Part shown: positions 7,485 through 15,588 of the stretch, one piece after another
Layout of the letters: each line of letters starts with the position of its first letter
Numbering within the stretch: position 1 is the first letter of the stretch
Source of the DNA: Lachnospiraceae bacterium
GTDB taxonomy: Bacteria; Bacillota; Clostridia; Lachnospirales; Lachnospiraceae
Reading direction: 5' to 3'
Assembly (NCBI GenBank): GCA_003862155.1
Contig: QOUV01000019.1
Location: forward strand, 1-35,758
DNA: 35,758 nucleotides
The notes under the pieces: model-generated
Told to the model about the DNA's origin: nothing
The model's input: only the letters and a program-made list of their open reading frames with translations
Database searches by the model: none
Position numbers and translations under genes: made by a program

Positions 7485-8717
7485 ATGGCTTATATAGAAA
7501 GAGCAATTTCTAAGGTCCTGAAAAACAGGGTAAGAAACAGTAAATGTACTTTAGTAGTTGGTGCAAGACAGGTTGGAAAATCCACTCTGATTCAACATGA
7601 TTTTTCTGAATATCACAGAACCACTTTTGATGATCAGCTTACCAGGCTCCAGGCGAAGGAGGAGCCGAAGCTTTTCTTCCTTAACAATCCTTGTCCCCTT
7701 ATCATTGATGAAGTGCAGAAAGAGCCTTCAGTTTTAGAGGAAATCAAGCAGATAGTAGACAATTCGCAGAATAGGGGACAGTTTATACTGACTGGTTCTG
7801 CAAAGCTGGAACTCATGAAAGGTGTAAGCGAGTCTCTGGCTGGCAGAGTTTCAATATGTGAGTTGGGTGGTTTGTCGCTCAGGGAGATATATCAGGTTCC
7901 TTTTAACGGACATTTTGTTCCTACAGAGCAATATATCTGTGAGCGTGAAAAGGAATTAAGGCATTATGAAGATATCTGGGAAATCATTCATAAGGGATCT
8001 TACCCTGAATTATATGATGTTGATCGTGACTGGTTGGATTTTTATTCTTCCTATGTCGCCACCTATCTCGAGAGAGATATCAATGGACTGATTTCAGCAG
8101 ACAGCATTACATTTACGAAATTTCTGACTGCGGTTGCAGCAAGGACAGGTGAAATGCTTAATTATAATAATATAGCATCAGAAATCGGCGTAAGTGAGCC
8201 AACAGTCAAAAGCTGGATTTCTATATTGGAAAGAACAGGAATTATATATATTCTTCAGCCATATAGTGCAAGCACTTTGAATCGAGCCATAAAAACCCCA
8301 AAGATTTATTTTCGTGATACCGGGCTTGCCTGCTATCTTACGAAATGGCTTACAGCGGATGCACTGAAGAATTCAGCTGTCGCAGGCAGTATGTTTGAAA
8401 CCTTTGTTGTTTCGGAAATTTTGAAATCCTATTCCAATGAAGGCAGGGATTATCAATTTCAGATTTTTTACTATAGAGGAAAAGATAAAAGTACAGCTGG
8501 TGAAAATGAGATAGATTTGATTATTGAAGAAAATGGTGTTTTATATCCTGTTGAAATTAAAATGACAGGTAATCCTAAGGCATCCATGGGTTCTGCTAAT
8601 TCCATATTGGATAAGATACCTGGAAAGAAAAGAGGCATGGGCGTAATTTTATGCATGGTCAGCCAAAAAACATACCTTAGAGAAAATTTAGTAGCTCTTC
8701 CAATTGAATTCATTTAA
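7485..8717 (+). CDS. AAA ATPase with C-terminal DUF4143 domain
   Basis: A 410-residue protein with Walker A GARQVGKST (26-34), Walker B PLIIDEVQKEP (about 71-81), a sensor-like ILTGSAKLEL, and a C-terminal DUF4143 region (about 200-370) ending with the restriction-fold-like pattern ENEIDLIIEENGVLYPVEIK. This E-x-D-(x)n-E-x-K arrangement resembles the PD-(D/E)xK nuclease core seen in the family. The family is common in Clostridia and Bacteroidota, often in accessory regions; its role is not established. It has its own promoter and GGAGG site 7 bases before ATG 7485, so it is a separate transcription unit from the methyltransferase remnant. Confidence 0.9.
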   Translation: MAYIERAISKVLKNRVRNSKCTLVVGARQVGKSTLIQHDFSEYHRTTFDDQLTRLQAKEEPKLFFLNNPCPLIIDEVQKEPSVLEEIKQIVDNSQNRGQFILTGSAKLELMKGVSESLAGRVSICELGGLSLREIYQVPFNGHFVPTEQYICEREKELRHYEDIWEIIHKGSYPELYDVDRDWLDFYSSYVATYLERDINGLISADSITFTKFLTAVAARTGEMLNYNNIASEIGVSEPTVKSWISILERTGIIYILQPYSASTLNRAIKTPKIYFRDTGLACYLTKWLTADALKNSAVAGSMFETFVVSEILKSYSNEGRDYQFQIFYYRGKDKSTAGENEIDLIIEENGVLYPVEIKMTGNPKASMGSANSILDKIPGKKRGMGVILCMVSQKTYLRENLVALPIEFI

Positions 8718-8743
8718 AGAAAATGAGGCAATGAATATGGCTG

Positions 8744-8772
8744 ACCCCAGGTGCCTGGCACCTGGTTTTTTT
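8744..8772 (+). terminator. Intrinsic terminator built from palindrome copy 2
   Basis: CCAGGTGCC 8747-8755 and GGCACCTGG 8757-8765 form a 9-bp stem with central T, directly followed by seven T (8766-8772). It lies 27 bases after the ATPase stop codon. The sequence 8744-8765 is identical to part of the palindrome at 101-122, but here the T-run makes it a terminator. Confidence 0.85.
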
Positions 8773-8841
8773 AAACTCAATGTCATGGAAAAAGAACAGT
8801 AACTATAAAAGCATTGACATGCATTTAATGCGCATATCATG

Positions 8842-8870
8842 TTGATGTTTTGCACTATTCATGCTATAAT
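8842..8870 (+). promoter_or_regulatory. Promoter and probable operator of the toxin-antitoxin operon
   Basis: TTGATG 8842-8847 and TATAAT 8865-8870 are spaced by 17 bases. Just upstream are overlapping palindromes GCATTTAATGC (8821-8831) and ATGCGCAT (8828-8835), and another possible -35, TTGACA at 8814-8819. RelB/DinJ-type antitoxins bind palindromes at their own promoter, so these are the likely binding sites. Confidence 0.65.
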
Positions 8871-8892
8871 TCTTGCATAGGAGATGATAATT

Positions 8893-9171
8893 ATGTCAAA
8901 AGTAAGTACAAATATTAGTCTAGATGCTGATTTAAAAAAAGCCAGTCAGGAACTTTATTCTGACCTGGGAATGGATCTTTCTACGGCAGTTACGATTTTC
9001 CTGAAGCAGTCTTTGCGTGTGCAAGGTATTCCTTTTACAGTCAGTAGGGAAAACCATAACGCAGAGACAGTTGCCGCGTTAAATGAATATTATGAGATGA
9101 AAGCACACCCTGAGAAGTATAAGCATTATTCATCCTTCAAAGATGCAATCAATGATGTACTAGGGGAATAA
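8893..9171 (+). CDS. RelB/DinJ-family antitoxin
   Basis: A 92-residue protein. The N-terminal part (SKVSTNISLDADLKKASQEL, then GMDLSTAVTIFLKQSL) is the ribbon-helix-helix DNA-binding unit of RelB/DinJ antitoxins; the C-terminal part (ALNEYYEMKAHPEKYKHY) would wrap the toxin. The open frame extends to an ATG at 8884, but AGGAG at 8879-8883 is 9 bases from ATG 8893 and would lie within one base of the earlier ATG, so 8893 is chosen. The toxin gene starts two bases after the stop codon. Autoregulation through upstream palindromes is likely from family knowledge. Confidence 0.9.
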   Translation: MSKVSTNISLDADLKKASQELYSDLGMDLSTAVTIFLKQSLRVQGIPFTVSRENHNAETVAALNEYYEMKAHPEKYKHYSSFKDAINDVLGE

Positions 9172-9173
9172 AT

Positions 9174-9446
9174 ATGCTTGACATCGTCCTTTCAAACCAT
9201 TTTAAAAAAGATCTGAAGCAGATATCAAAGCGTGGATATAATCTTAATCTTCTCAACGATGTTGTTGAACAATTAGCAAGAATGAAAAAGCTTCCGGAGA
9301 AAAACCGTGATCACAATCTTACAGGTGATTTCATAGGTTTTCGTGAATGTCATATACAACCAGACTGGCTTCTTGTATACCGTGTAGATGAAGATGAGCT
9401 TATTCTTTTTTTGTCACGTACAGGAACTCATTCAGATTTATTTTAA
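9174..9446 (+). CDS. YafQ-family RelE-fold mRNA interferase toxin
   Basis: A 90-residue toxin of the YafQ branch, which cleaves mRNA on the ribosome. The residues needed for YafQ activity are present in the same order and spacing: His47, His60, Asp64, Trp65, His86 and terminal Phe90 (E. coli YafQ H50, H63, D67, W68, H87, F91). The pattern GFRECHIQPDWLLVYR is diagnostic. The gene follows its antitoxin by two bases, with AGGGG at the antitoxin's end as ribosome site. No frameshift or active-site loss is seen, so the toxin is presumably functional. Confidence 0.93.
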   Translation: MLDIVLSNHFKKDLKQISKRGYNLNLLNDVVEQLARMKKLPEKNRDHNLTGDFIGFRECHIQPDWLLVYRVDEDELILFLSRTGTHSDLF

Positions 9447-9487
9447 TTAGTGCTTTTGAAATCAATTTTAAAGAATACTAGGAAAAA

Positions 9488-9529
9488 ACGGACTGGAATG
9501 GTAAAATAGATTCTGGTCCGTCATTTTTT
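9488..9529 (+). terminator. Intrinsic terminator of the toxin-antitoxin operon
   Basis: ACGGACTGGAAT 9488-9499 pairs with ATTCTGGTCCGT 9510-9521 (12 bp with two G-T pairs), followed by CA and six T. Confidence 0.85.
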
Positions 9530-9659
9530 GTCTGGATATGCTTTAATCCATGACAGAATGATGAAGGACACAATTCCATTCAGGAATATGCAACAAATGA
9601 AAAAACCTTTGATTCATCTGATCACTAAGATTATTTCAAGAAAAACAGTGAGGAACCCA

Positions 9660-10592
9660 ATGAAGATTCGCAGAATGATAATACATCTGAAAGAGAGAAT
9701 AGCTCTGAATAAAAAGGCGTTTATTCTCTACACGATACTAAGAGGCCTTGTGATTCTGACCGCTGTGCGGTGCTTCTTTGAGGCGAATTTCGAGGGGCTC
9801 GCGCTCTGTATCCTCTCGCTTTTACTTTTCTTAGTTCCTTCGCTTCTCGAGGAAAAAATGAAAATTGACCTGCCGCCGGTTTTCGAGTGCTTCATCTACG
9901 GCTTCATCTACGCGGCAGAGATTTTAGGAGAGGTGAATAAATACTACACGAGGATTCCGGGGTGGGATACGATGCTTCACACCTTAAACGGCTTCCTCTG
10001 TGCCGCGATAGGATTTTCGCTGGTGGACATCCTGAACAGAAAGAGTAAGAATATCAACCTCTCACCGTTCTATATGGCAGTCGTCGGCTTTTGTTTTTCG
10101 ATGACAGTCGGAGTCATCTGGGAATTTTTCGAGTACACGATGGACAGCCTTTTTTTCCTCGATATGCAGAAGGATTTCATCGTGCAGAAAATCGGCACCG
10201 TAACCCTCGATACGACGCATACACAGACACCGGTCATAATTGATCACATAAAAAAGACGGTTATTTTTACCTCAACCGGGAAAAAATATACGATAAACGG
10301 CGGCTACTTAGACATCGGAATCAACGATACTATGAAGGATCTGCTTGTAAACTGCATTGGTGCGACAGTCTTTTCAGCCTTCGGCTATATCTATGAAAAG
10401 ACGAAGTCACTGTCTAAAAAGGACAGGAATCCGGCTGCAAACCTCGCAGCCTCCCTTATGGTCACGACTCTTTCGGATGAAGACTTAAAGAAACAGGAAG
10501 AGGAGATTCTCGAAAGGCAGACTGCGATAGCAGAGGAAAAGCTCCGCAGAAAGCAGGAGAGGGAGCTTGAAAAAGGAAAATCCAGCGATTGA
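9660..10592 (+). CDS. Multi-pass membrane protein, YjdF/DUF2238-like
   Basis: From ATG 9660 (GAGG at 9652-9655) the protein has 310 residues. It has about six hydrophobic segments (for example LYTILRGLVILTAV, ALCILSLLLFLVPSLL, FYMAVVGFCFSMTVGVIWEFF) and the motif GWDTMLHTLNGFL, reminiscent of the DxxxH-x-x-x-G block in YjdF-type membrane proteins. WEFFEY follows a membrane helix as in that family. A charged tail rich in Glu/Lys/Arg ends the protein (cytoplasmic coiled coil likely). The open frame extends upstream to 9528, but that would begin inside the terminator. Function unknown; the similarity is distant. Confidence 0.75.
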   Translation: MKIRRMIIHLKERIALNKKAFILYTILRGLVILTAVRCFFEANFEGLALCILSLLLFLVPSLLEEKMKIDLPPVFECFIYGFIYAAEILGEVNKYYTRIPGWDTMLHTLNGFLCAAIGFSLVDILNRKSKNINLSPFYMAVVGFCFSMTVGVIWEFFEYTMDSLFFLDMQKDFIVQKIGTVTLDTTHTQTPVIIDHIKKTVIFTSTGKKYTINGGYLDIGINDTMKDLLVNCIGATVFSAFGYIYEKTKSLSKKDRNPAANLAASLMVTTLSDEDLKKQEEEILERQTAIAEEKLRRKQERELEKGKSSD

Positions 10593-10664
10593 AAATCTGT
10601 TCGATTTGTGTTAGACTAATATCTAATATTGTGATTTGTATCTGCCTGAGCACAGTAAAAAGTG

Positions 10665-10693
10665 ATAAACGACAGATGGTACGTTTATTTTTT
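10665..10693 (+). terminator. Terminator-like AT-rich hairpin before proA
   Basis: ATAAACG 10665-10671 and CGTTTAT 10682-10688 form a 7-bp stem followed directly by T's to 10693. It lies 73 bases after the membrane-protein gene and 11 bases before the ATG of proA, overlapping the region just ahead of its GAGG site. It may end transcription of the upstream gene or sit in the proA leader. Confidence 0.5.
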
Positions 10694-10704
10694 GAGGAAA
10701 AAGC

Positions 10705-11946
10705 ATGACTATAGAAGAGATATGCCAGAGAGCATACGAGAATAAATACATCACAGCGAAGCTTTCTACGACTCAGAAGGACGAGCTTATTAACCGTGCA
10801 GCAGATGACCTCGTTAAAAACACCACTCAGATTCTCGCAGCAAACGAGATTGATATGAAAAACGGTAAGGAGCGCGGGCTTTCGCAGGGACTACTAGACA
10901 GACTTAAGCTTACAGCCGAAAGAATTGAAGGAGTTGCAGACGGCATGAGACAGGTTGCAGCTCTCCCGGATCCTGTTGGAGAGGTAAGCCGGATGTGGAC
11001 CCGTCCGAACGGACTTCGAATCGGAAAGAAGAGCGTGCCGATTGGTGTCATAGGAGTCATCTACGAGGCGAGACCGAATGTCACAGCCGATGTTTTTTCC
11101 CTCTGCTTTAAGACCGGAAATACAGTAATCCTCCGCGGAGGCTCGGCAGCTGCGAATACGAATATCGCGATGATCGATTCACTTCACGCATCTTTAAAGT
11201 CGCAGGGACTCCCTGAGGACTGCGTCCTCTATATAGAGGATACGACGCATGAGAGCGTAAACCGCTTCATGAAGATGGATAAGTACGTAGACCTTTTGAT
11301 ACCGAGAGGTGGCGCAGGACTTATCAGAAGTGTAGTAGAGAATTCTACGATTCCTGTCATAGAGACAGGTACAGGGAACTGCCACATCTATGTGGACGAG
11401 TATGCTGATATCGACATGGCGCTTCGTATTACTGACAACGCCAAGACGCAGAGAATCGGCGTCTGCAATGCAGCAGAGTCACTCGTAGTACATGAGAAGG
11501 TGGCACCGGTATTTTTACCAAGGCTTGCAGAGCTCTTTAAAGGAAGGGTAGAACTTTTCGCAGATCCTGCCGCGAGGAAATACCTGACAGACTCAGCAGA
11601 GGCGACTGACGAGGATTTCGGCAGAGAGTATCTCGACTATAAGATGTCAGTAAAGACAGTTCATGATATAGATGAGGCGATAAGCCACATCAATCACTAT
11701 AACACCGGACATTCAGAGGCTATTATCACCGAGAGCTATACGAACGCTCAGAAGTTTTTAGATGAAATCGACGCAGCCTGTGTCTATGTGAACGCCTCTA
11801 CCAGGTTTACAGATGGAAATGAATTCGGCTTTGGAGCCGAGATAGGAATAAGCACGCAGAAGCTTCATGCGAGAGGCCCTATGGGACTTGAGGCTCTGCT
11901 TTCAAGCAAGTATATCATTTATGGAAATGGACAGATCAGAGAATAA
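10705..11946 (+). CDS. proA: Gamma-glutamyl phosphate reductase (glutamate-5-semialdehyde dehydrogenase)
   Basis: A 413-residue enzyme of normal length that reduces glutamyl-5-phosphate with NADPH to glutamate semialdehyde, the second step of proline synthesis in the cytoplasm. Family blocks are [35 protein letters not shown], the catalytic Cys254 in [14 protein letters not shown], and a C-terminal [25 protein letters not shown] at 10694-10697 precedes ATG 10705. The usual partner proB is not next to it in this window; upstream is an unrelated membrane gene. The 3' end overlaps miaB, implying co-transcription with the DNA repair genes downstream. Confidence 0.96.
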   Translation: MTIEEICQRAYENKYITAKLSTTQKDELINRAADDLVKNTTQILAANEIDMKNGKERGLSQGLLDRLKLTAERIEGVADGMRQVAALPDPVGEVSRMWTRPNGLRIGKKSVPIGVIGVIYEARPNVTADVFSLCFKTGNTVILRGGSAAANTNIAMIDSLHASLKSQGLPEDCVLYIEDTTHESVNRFMKMDKYVDLLIPRGGAGLIRSVVENSTIPVIETGTGNCHIYVDEYADIDMALRITDNAKTQRIGVCNAAESLVVHEKVAPVFLPRLAELFKGRVELFADPAARKYLTDSAEATDEDFGREYLDYKMSVKTVHDIDEAISHINHYNTGHSEAIITESYTNAQKFLDEIDAACVYVNASTRFTDGNEFGFGAEIGISTQKLHARGPMGLEALLSSKYIIYGNGQIRE

Positions 11947-13393
11947 TAAATACGAATACAAGGGGAGTCTTTCGGCGGCGGACACAGACATTCCGGTAAC
12001 TGAGCCGGACCGCCAGTATTTTTTCATGGATAAAGTGAAAAAATTAACAGAAAAGAGAGTTCAGGAGCTGGGAAGGCCCCTGACTTTTCATGTAACGACA
12101 TTCGGGTGCCAGATGAATGCCAGAGACTCAGAAAAGCTGCGCGGTATCCTGCTTAAATGCGGCTACACCGAGTCAGAGTCTGAGGACGCTGACCTCGTTT
12201 TGTACAATACCTGCACAGTCAGGGAAAATGCCGACAACAAAGTATTTGGAAGGCTCGGCGTCCTGCACGGCTACAAGAAGAAAAATAAAGAGATGATGAT
12301 CGGCCTCTGCGGCTGCATGGCACAGGAGTCTCAGGTCGTAGAGAAGTTAAGAAAGAGTTACCCTTTCGTAGATATCATTTTCGGGACGCACAACGTGTAC
12401 ATGCTCGCCGAGATCCTCTATGAGAGGCTTTCCGAGCACAGAAAGATCATAGATGTAAGGGAAAAGGCCGACGGCATAGTTGAAAATCTTCCACTCGAGA
12501 GAAAATACTCATTCAAGTCCGGCATCAATATCATGTTCGGCTGCAACAATTTCTGTTCCTACTGCATCGTTCCATATGTCAGAGGACGGGAGAGAAGCAG
12601 AGAGCCTGAAGCTATCGTCTGTGAGATAAAAAAGCTCGTTGCAGACGGTGTAAAGGAAGTCATGCTCTTGGGCCAGAATGTCAATTCTTACGGAAAGACG
12701 CTCGATCATCCTGTAAGTTTTGCAGATCTGCTTCGAATGGTAAACGAGATAGACGGACTCGAGAGGATCCGCTTTATGACCTCTCACCCTAAGGACTTAT
12801 CTGACGACCTTATCGATGCGATGGCTGAGTGTGATAAGGTCTGCAATCACCTGCACCTGCCTCTTCAGTCGGGAAGCGACAGACTGCTTGCGGATATGAA
12901 CCGCCACTACACAAAGGAGAAGTACCTTTCGATAGTGGATAAGATACGGAATAAGATCCCTGACATCGCGCTTACTACAGACATTATCGTAGGCTATCCG
13001 GGCGAGACTGACGAGGATTTTGAAGAGACCATGGATGTAGTAAACCGCGTCAGATACGACTCGGCATTTACTTTTATCTACTCAAAGAGGTCTGGAACTC
13101 CAGCCGCCAGAAGAGATGACCAGGTGCCTGAGGACGTGGTAAAAGCCCGCTTCGACAGGCTGCTTACGACTGTAAGAAGTATTGGAGAGGAGAAGGCAAA
13201 GGCGCTTACCGGAAAGACACTTCCAGTCCTTGTCGAAGAGGTAAACAGGCAGGATCCGTCCCTTGTGACTGGCCGCCTCACGAACAACAGTGTCGTACAC
13301 CTTAAGGGCGATAAGTCGCTTATTGGGCAGATACTTGATGTCCATCTCGACGAGTGCAGCGGATTTTACTATTACGGGACACCTGTCAGGTAA
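11921..13393 (+). CDS. miaB: tRNA-2-methylthio-N6-dimethylallyladenosine synthase
   Basis: A radical-SAM methylthiotransferase that adds a methylthio group to i6A37 of tRNAs. The N-terminal UPF0004 domain has cluster ligands Cys63 ([10 protein letters not shown]), Cys98 (NTCTVREN) and Cys132 (GCMAQ). The radical-SAM motif is Cys208-x3-Cys212-x2-Cys215 in [23 protein letters not shown] domain ends the protein. About 50 residues precede the first conserved block, an extension usual in Clostridia. ATG 11921 or 11927 are both possible, inside the last codons of proA; neither has a strong ribosome site, so coupling to proA translation is likely. A further in-frame ATG at 12027 would remove the extension. 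Confidence 0.95.
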   Translation: MEMDRSENNKYEYKGSLSAADTDIPVTEPDRQYFFMDKVKKLTEKRVQELGRPLTFHVTTFGCQMNARDSEKLRGILLKCGYTESESEDADLVLYNTCTVRENADNKVFGRLGVLHGYKKKNKEMMIGLCGCMAQESQVVEKLRKSYPFVDIIFGTHNVYMLAEILYERLSEHRKIIDVREKADGIVENLPLERKYSFKSGINIMFGCNNFCSYCIVPYVRGRERSREPEAIVCEIKKLVADGVKEVMLLGQNVNSYGKTLDHPVSFADLLRMVNEIDGLERIRFMTSHPKDLSDDLIDAMAECDKVCNHLHLPLQSGSDRLLADMNRHYTKEKYLSIVDKIRNKIPDIALTTDIIVGYPGETDEDFEETMDVVNRVRYDSAFTFIYSKRSGTPAARRDDQVPEDVVKARFDRLLTTVRSIGEEKAKALTGKTLPVLVEEVNRQDPSLVTGRLTNNSVVHLKGDKSLIGQILDVHLDECSGFYYYGTPVR

Positions 13394-13449
13394 TTTTATG
13401 CTGTCTTTACAGGGCGGACATTTATTGAAATCTTAAGACAGGAGATAAG

Positions 13450-14061
13450 ATGATTTCATTTATAGACGGCTATATAGAGAGCGTGTCCGACGGGACTGTC
13501 GTTGTAGATCATGACGGAATGGGCTTTGAGATGCAGATGTCTGGAAACTCGATCTCGAGGCTTCCAATAGACCACAGCAGGATACGCGTATATACGCTTC
13601 TTGGCTTTAATGAAAATACCGGGTTCTCGCTCTACGGCTTTCTCGACAGCGAAGAGAGGGATTTTTTCAAGATGCTTACCGGGGTATCTAAGGTCGGCCC
13701 GAAGGCTGCTATGGGAGTGCTTTCAGTACTTACTCCAGACGAGCTGAGGCTTTCTATTATTGCCGGTGACAAAAAGTCGATCGCACGCGCTCCGGGAGTA
13801 GGAACAAAGATGGCAGAGAGGATAATCCTCGAACTAAAGGATAAGATCGATGCATCTGACCTCTCAAGTGAAAAGGATACTGATGAGGGAGGAGTGGCCT
13901 CTTCTGTCTCATCTGTTAAAAATGACGCACTCGTGGCGCTTACCGGAATGGGCTTTTCCGGAAGCGATGTGTTAAGCGCCATGAAAAAGATCGACGGAGC
14001 TGACGATTTGAGCCTCGAAGATCTTTTAAGCCAGACTCTTAGGGTATTAGGGAGCAATTGA
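13450..14061 (+). CDS. ruvA: Holliday junction branch migration protein RuvA
   Basis: A 203-residue junction-binding subunit with the three RuvA domains: an N-terminal OB-fold ([22 protein letters not shown]), two helix-hairpin-helix motifs ([17 protein letters not shown] and [20 protein letters not shown]), and a C-terminal RuvB-contact domain ([20 protein letters not shown]) after a Ser/Glu-rich linker. AGGAG lies 7 bases before ATG 13450. Its stop codon overlaps the ruvB start. Confidence 0.97.
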   Translation: MISFIDGYIESVSDGTVVVDHDGMGFEMQMSGNSISRLPIDHSRIRVYTLLGFNENTGFSLYGFLDSEERDFFKMLTGVSKVGPKAAMGVLSVLTPDELRLSIIAGDKKSIARAPGVGTKMAERIILELKDKIDASDLSSEKDTDEGGVASSVSSVKNDALVALTGMGFSGSDVLSAMKKIDGADDLSLEDLLSQTLRVLGSN

Positions 14062-15053
14062 TGGAGAGAAGAGTTATCACAACTGAAAAACAGGAAGAGG
14101 ATATAAAGCCTGAGAATTCCCTTAGACCTAAATACCTGTCTGAATACATCGGACAGTCGAAGATCAAGAAGAGTCTTGCCATCTATATCAAGGCTGCAAA
14201 AGACAGGGGGGAGCCCTTAGACCATGTGCTTTTTTACGGCCCTCCGGGACTTGGAAAGACTACGCTCTCCGGCATCATCGCAAATGAGATGAATGTTCGA
14301 GTAAAGATTACATCAGGCCCTGCGATCGCGACTCCGGGAGACATGGCGGCCATAATCATGGGGCTTAAGGAAAACGATATCCTCTTTATCGACGAGATCC
14401 ACAGGTTAAACAGGCAGGTTGAAGAGGTCCTCTATCCTGCGATGGAAGATTTCGCTATAGATATAATGATAGGAAAGGGGCCAACGGCCAAGTCCACCCG
14501 TATCGCTGTGCCTCATTTTACACTTGTGGGAGCAACAACCCGGGCCGGACTTCTTTCCGCACCGCTGCGCGACAGATTCGGTGTCATTTTTCATATGGAG
14601 TACTATACGCCCGAGGAGCTTCAAGCTATAATTTTAGCTTCCGCGAGAAAGCTCGACGTGGATATCGATGAGAGTGGCGCCTACGAGATGGCAAAGAGGT
14701 CGAGAGGCACTCCGAGGCTTGCGAACAGGCTGCTGCGCCGTGTCAGGGATATCGCGCAGGTGCGCTTTGACGGAAAGATCAATGAGGAAGTCGCACGCAG
14801 GAGCCTTGACCTTTTAGATGTAGACTCTATGGGGCTCGACAAGTCCGACAGAAAGATCCTGACCTCTATCAGAGATGCTTTCGACGGAGGCCCGGTAGGG
14901 CTCGATACGCTATCCGCCTACGTTGGCGAAGACAAGGGAACGATAGAGGATGTCACAGAGCCGTATCTTGTCCAGACAGGTCTTATTATAAGGACGCCCA
15001 AGGGCAGAGAGCTCACCCGGAAGGCTCTCGATCATCTGAAGGGAGAGCTCTGA
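14061..15053 (+). CDS. ruvB: Holliday junction DNA helicase motor RuvB
   Basis: A 330-residue AAA+ ATPase that drives branch migration with RuvA. Walker A is GPPGLGKT (60-67), Walker [10 protein letters not shown], and the sensor/arginine-finger region [20 protein letters not shown] winged-helix C-terminus ends with [18 protein letters not shown] 14061 shares its A with the ruvA stop codon (TGATG), so I prefer it to the TTG three bases earlier. RuvC is not encoded nearby, as in other Firmicutes that use RecU. Confidence 0.97.
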   Translation: MERRVITTEKQEEDIKPENSLRPKYLSEYIGQSKIKKSLAIYIKAAKDRGEPLDHVLFYGPPGLGKTTLSGIIANEMNVRVKITSGPAIATPGDMAAIIMGLKENDILFIDEIHRLNRQVEEVLYPAMEDFAIDIMIGKGPTAKSTRIAVPHFTLVGATTRAGLLSAPLRDRFGVIFHMEYYTPEELQAIILASARKLDVDIDESGAYEMAKRSRGTPRLANRLLRRVRDIAQVRFDGKINEEVARRSLDLLDVDSMGLDKSDRKILTSIRDAFDGGPVGLDTLSAYVGEDKGTIEDVTEPYLVQTGLIIRTPKGRELTRKALDHLKGEL

Positions 15054-15065
15054 TTTTTTCACATC

Positions 15066-15094
15066 TTGTAAATTGACCTGAAGATATTTATAAT
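15066..15094 (+). promoter_or_regulatory. Promoter upstream of zapA
   Basis: TTGTAA 15066-15071 and TATAAT 15089-15094 are spaced by 17 bases in the 75-base gap after ruvB. It would start a transcript reading zapA and the following cell-wall genes. Confidence 0.6.
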
Positions 15095-15128
15095 AAGGGG
15101 AGCAGTTTTTTATAAAAGGAGACACCGG

Positions 15129-15584
15129 ATGTCTGCAAAAAAGAGTACAACAGTCGTTATAGGAGGAAGAGTCTTAACGCTCAGCGGTTATGAGGAGGAA
15201 GACTATCTTCAGCGGGTAGCGGCTTATATCAATGGCAAGATCGATGATTTCACGAAGCTCGACAGCTACCGGAAGATGAATGCGGACATGAAGTCCATTC
15301 TCCTGGAGCTGAATATCGCCGACGACTATTTTTCAATGAAGGACAAGGTCTCAGACCTCGAGAAGCAGATCAAGCAGAAGGACAGCGAGCTCTACAATTT
15401 AAAGCACGAGCTTATCACGAATCAGGCTGCAAAAAACGACATTTCAGAGCGCGAAGAGGCTTTAAAGAAGGAAAATGCAGAGCTTCGCACTATGAAGGAA
15501 AAGCTCGAGGCCTCACTCGCAGACGCCCTTTTAGGGCCTGTCGAGGAGGAGGGCGATTCTTCCAGGAAAAGCACTAAGAAATAA
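15129..15584 (+). CDS. zapA: Cell division protein ZapA
   Basis: A 151-residue protein. The first 65 residues (TTVVIGGRVLTLSGYEEEDY, then YINGKIDDF) form the ZapA globular domain that bundles FtsZ filaments. The rest is a long coiled coil (about 65-130: DLEKQIKQKDSELYNLKHEL and following) with a charged tail, longer than in E. coli ZapA but common in Clostridia. An AAAGGAG ribosome site precedes ATG 15129. The next gene begins four bases after the stop, placing ZapA with septal wall genes. Confidence 0.9.
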   Translation: MSAKKSTTVVIGGRVLTLSGYEEEDYLQRVAAYINGKIDDFTKLDSYRKMNADMKSILLELNIADDYFSMKDKVSDLEKQIKQKDSELYNLKHELITNQAAKNDISEREEALKKENAELRTMKEKLEASLADALLGPVEEEGDSSRKSTKK

Positions 15585-15588
15585 GCGT

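Noticed and set aside
9528-9659. Upstream start for the membrane protein gene
   Set aside because: The TTG at 9528 lies in the terminator of the toxin-antitoxin operon, and ATG 9660 has a GAGG site and begins just before the first membrane segment.
13120-13133. Further copies of the CCAGGTGCC palindrome (also near 16541)
   Set aside because: Only one half (CCAGGTGCCTGA) is present, inside coding sequence of miaB and the U32 gene, without the complementary arm.
15073-15094. TTGACC as -35 for zapA
   Set aside because: Spacing to TATAAT is only 10 bases; TTGTAA at 15066 gives the normal 17.
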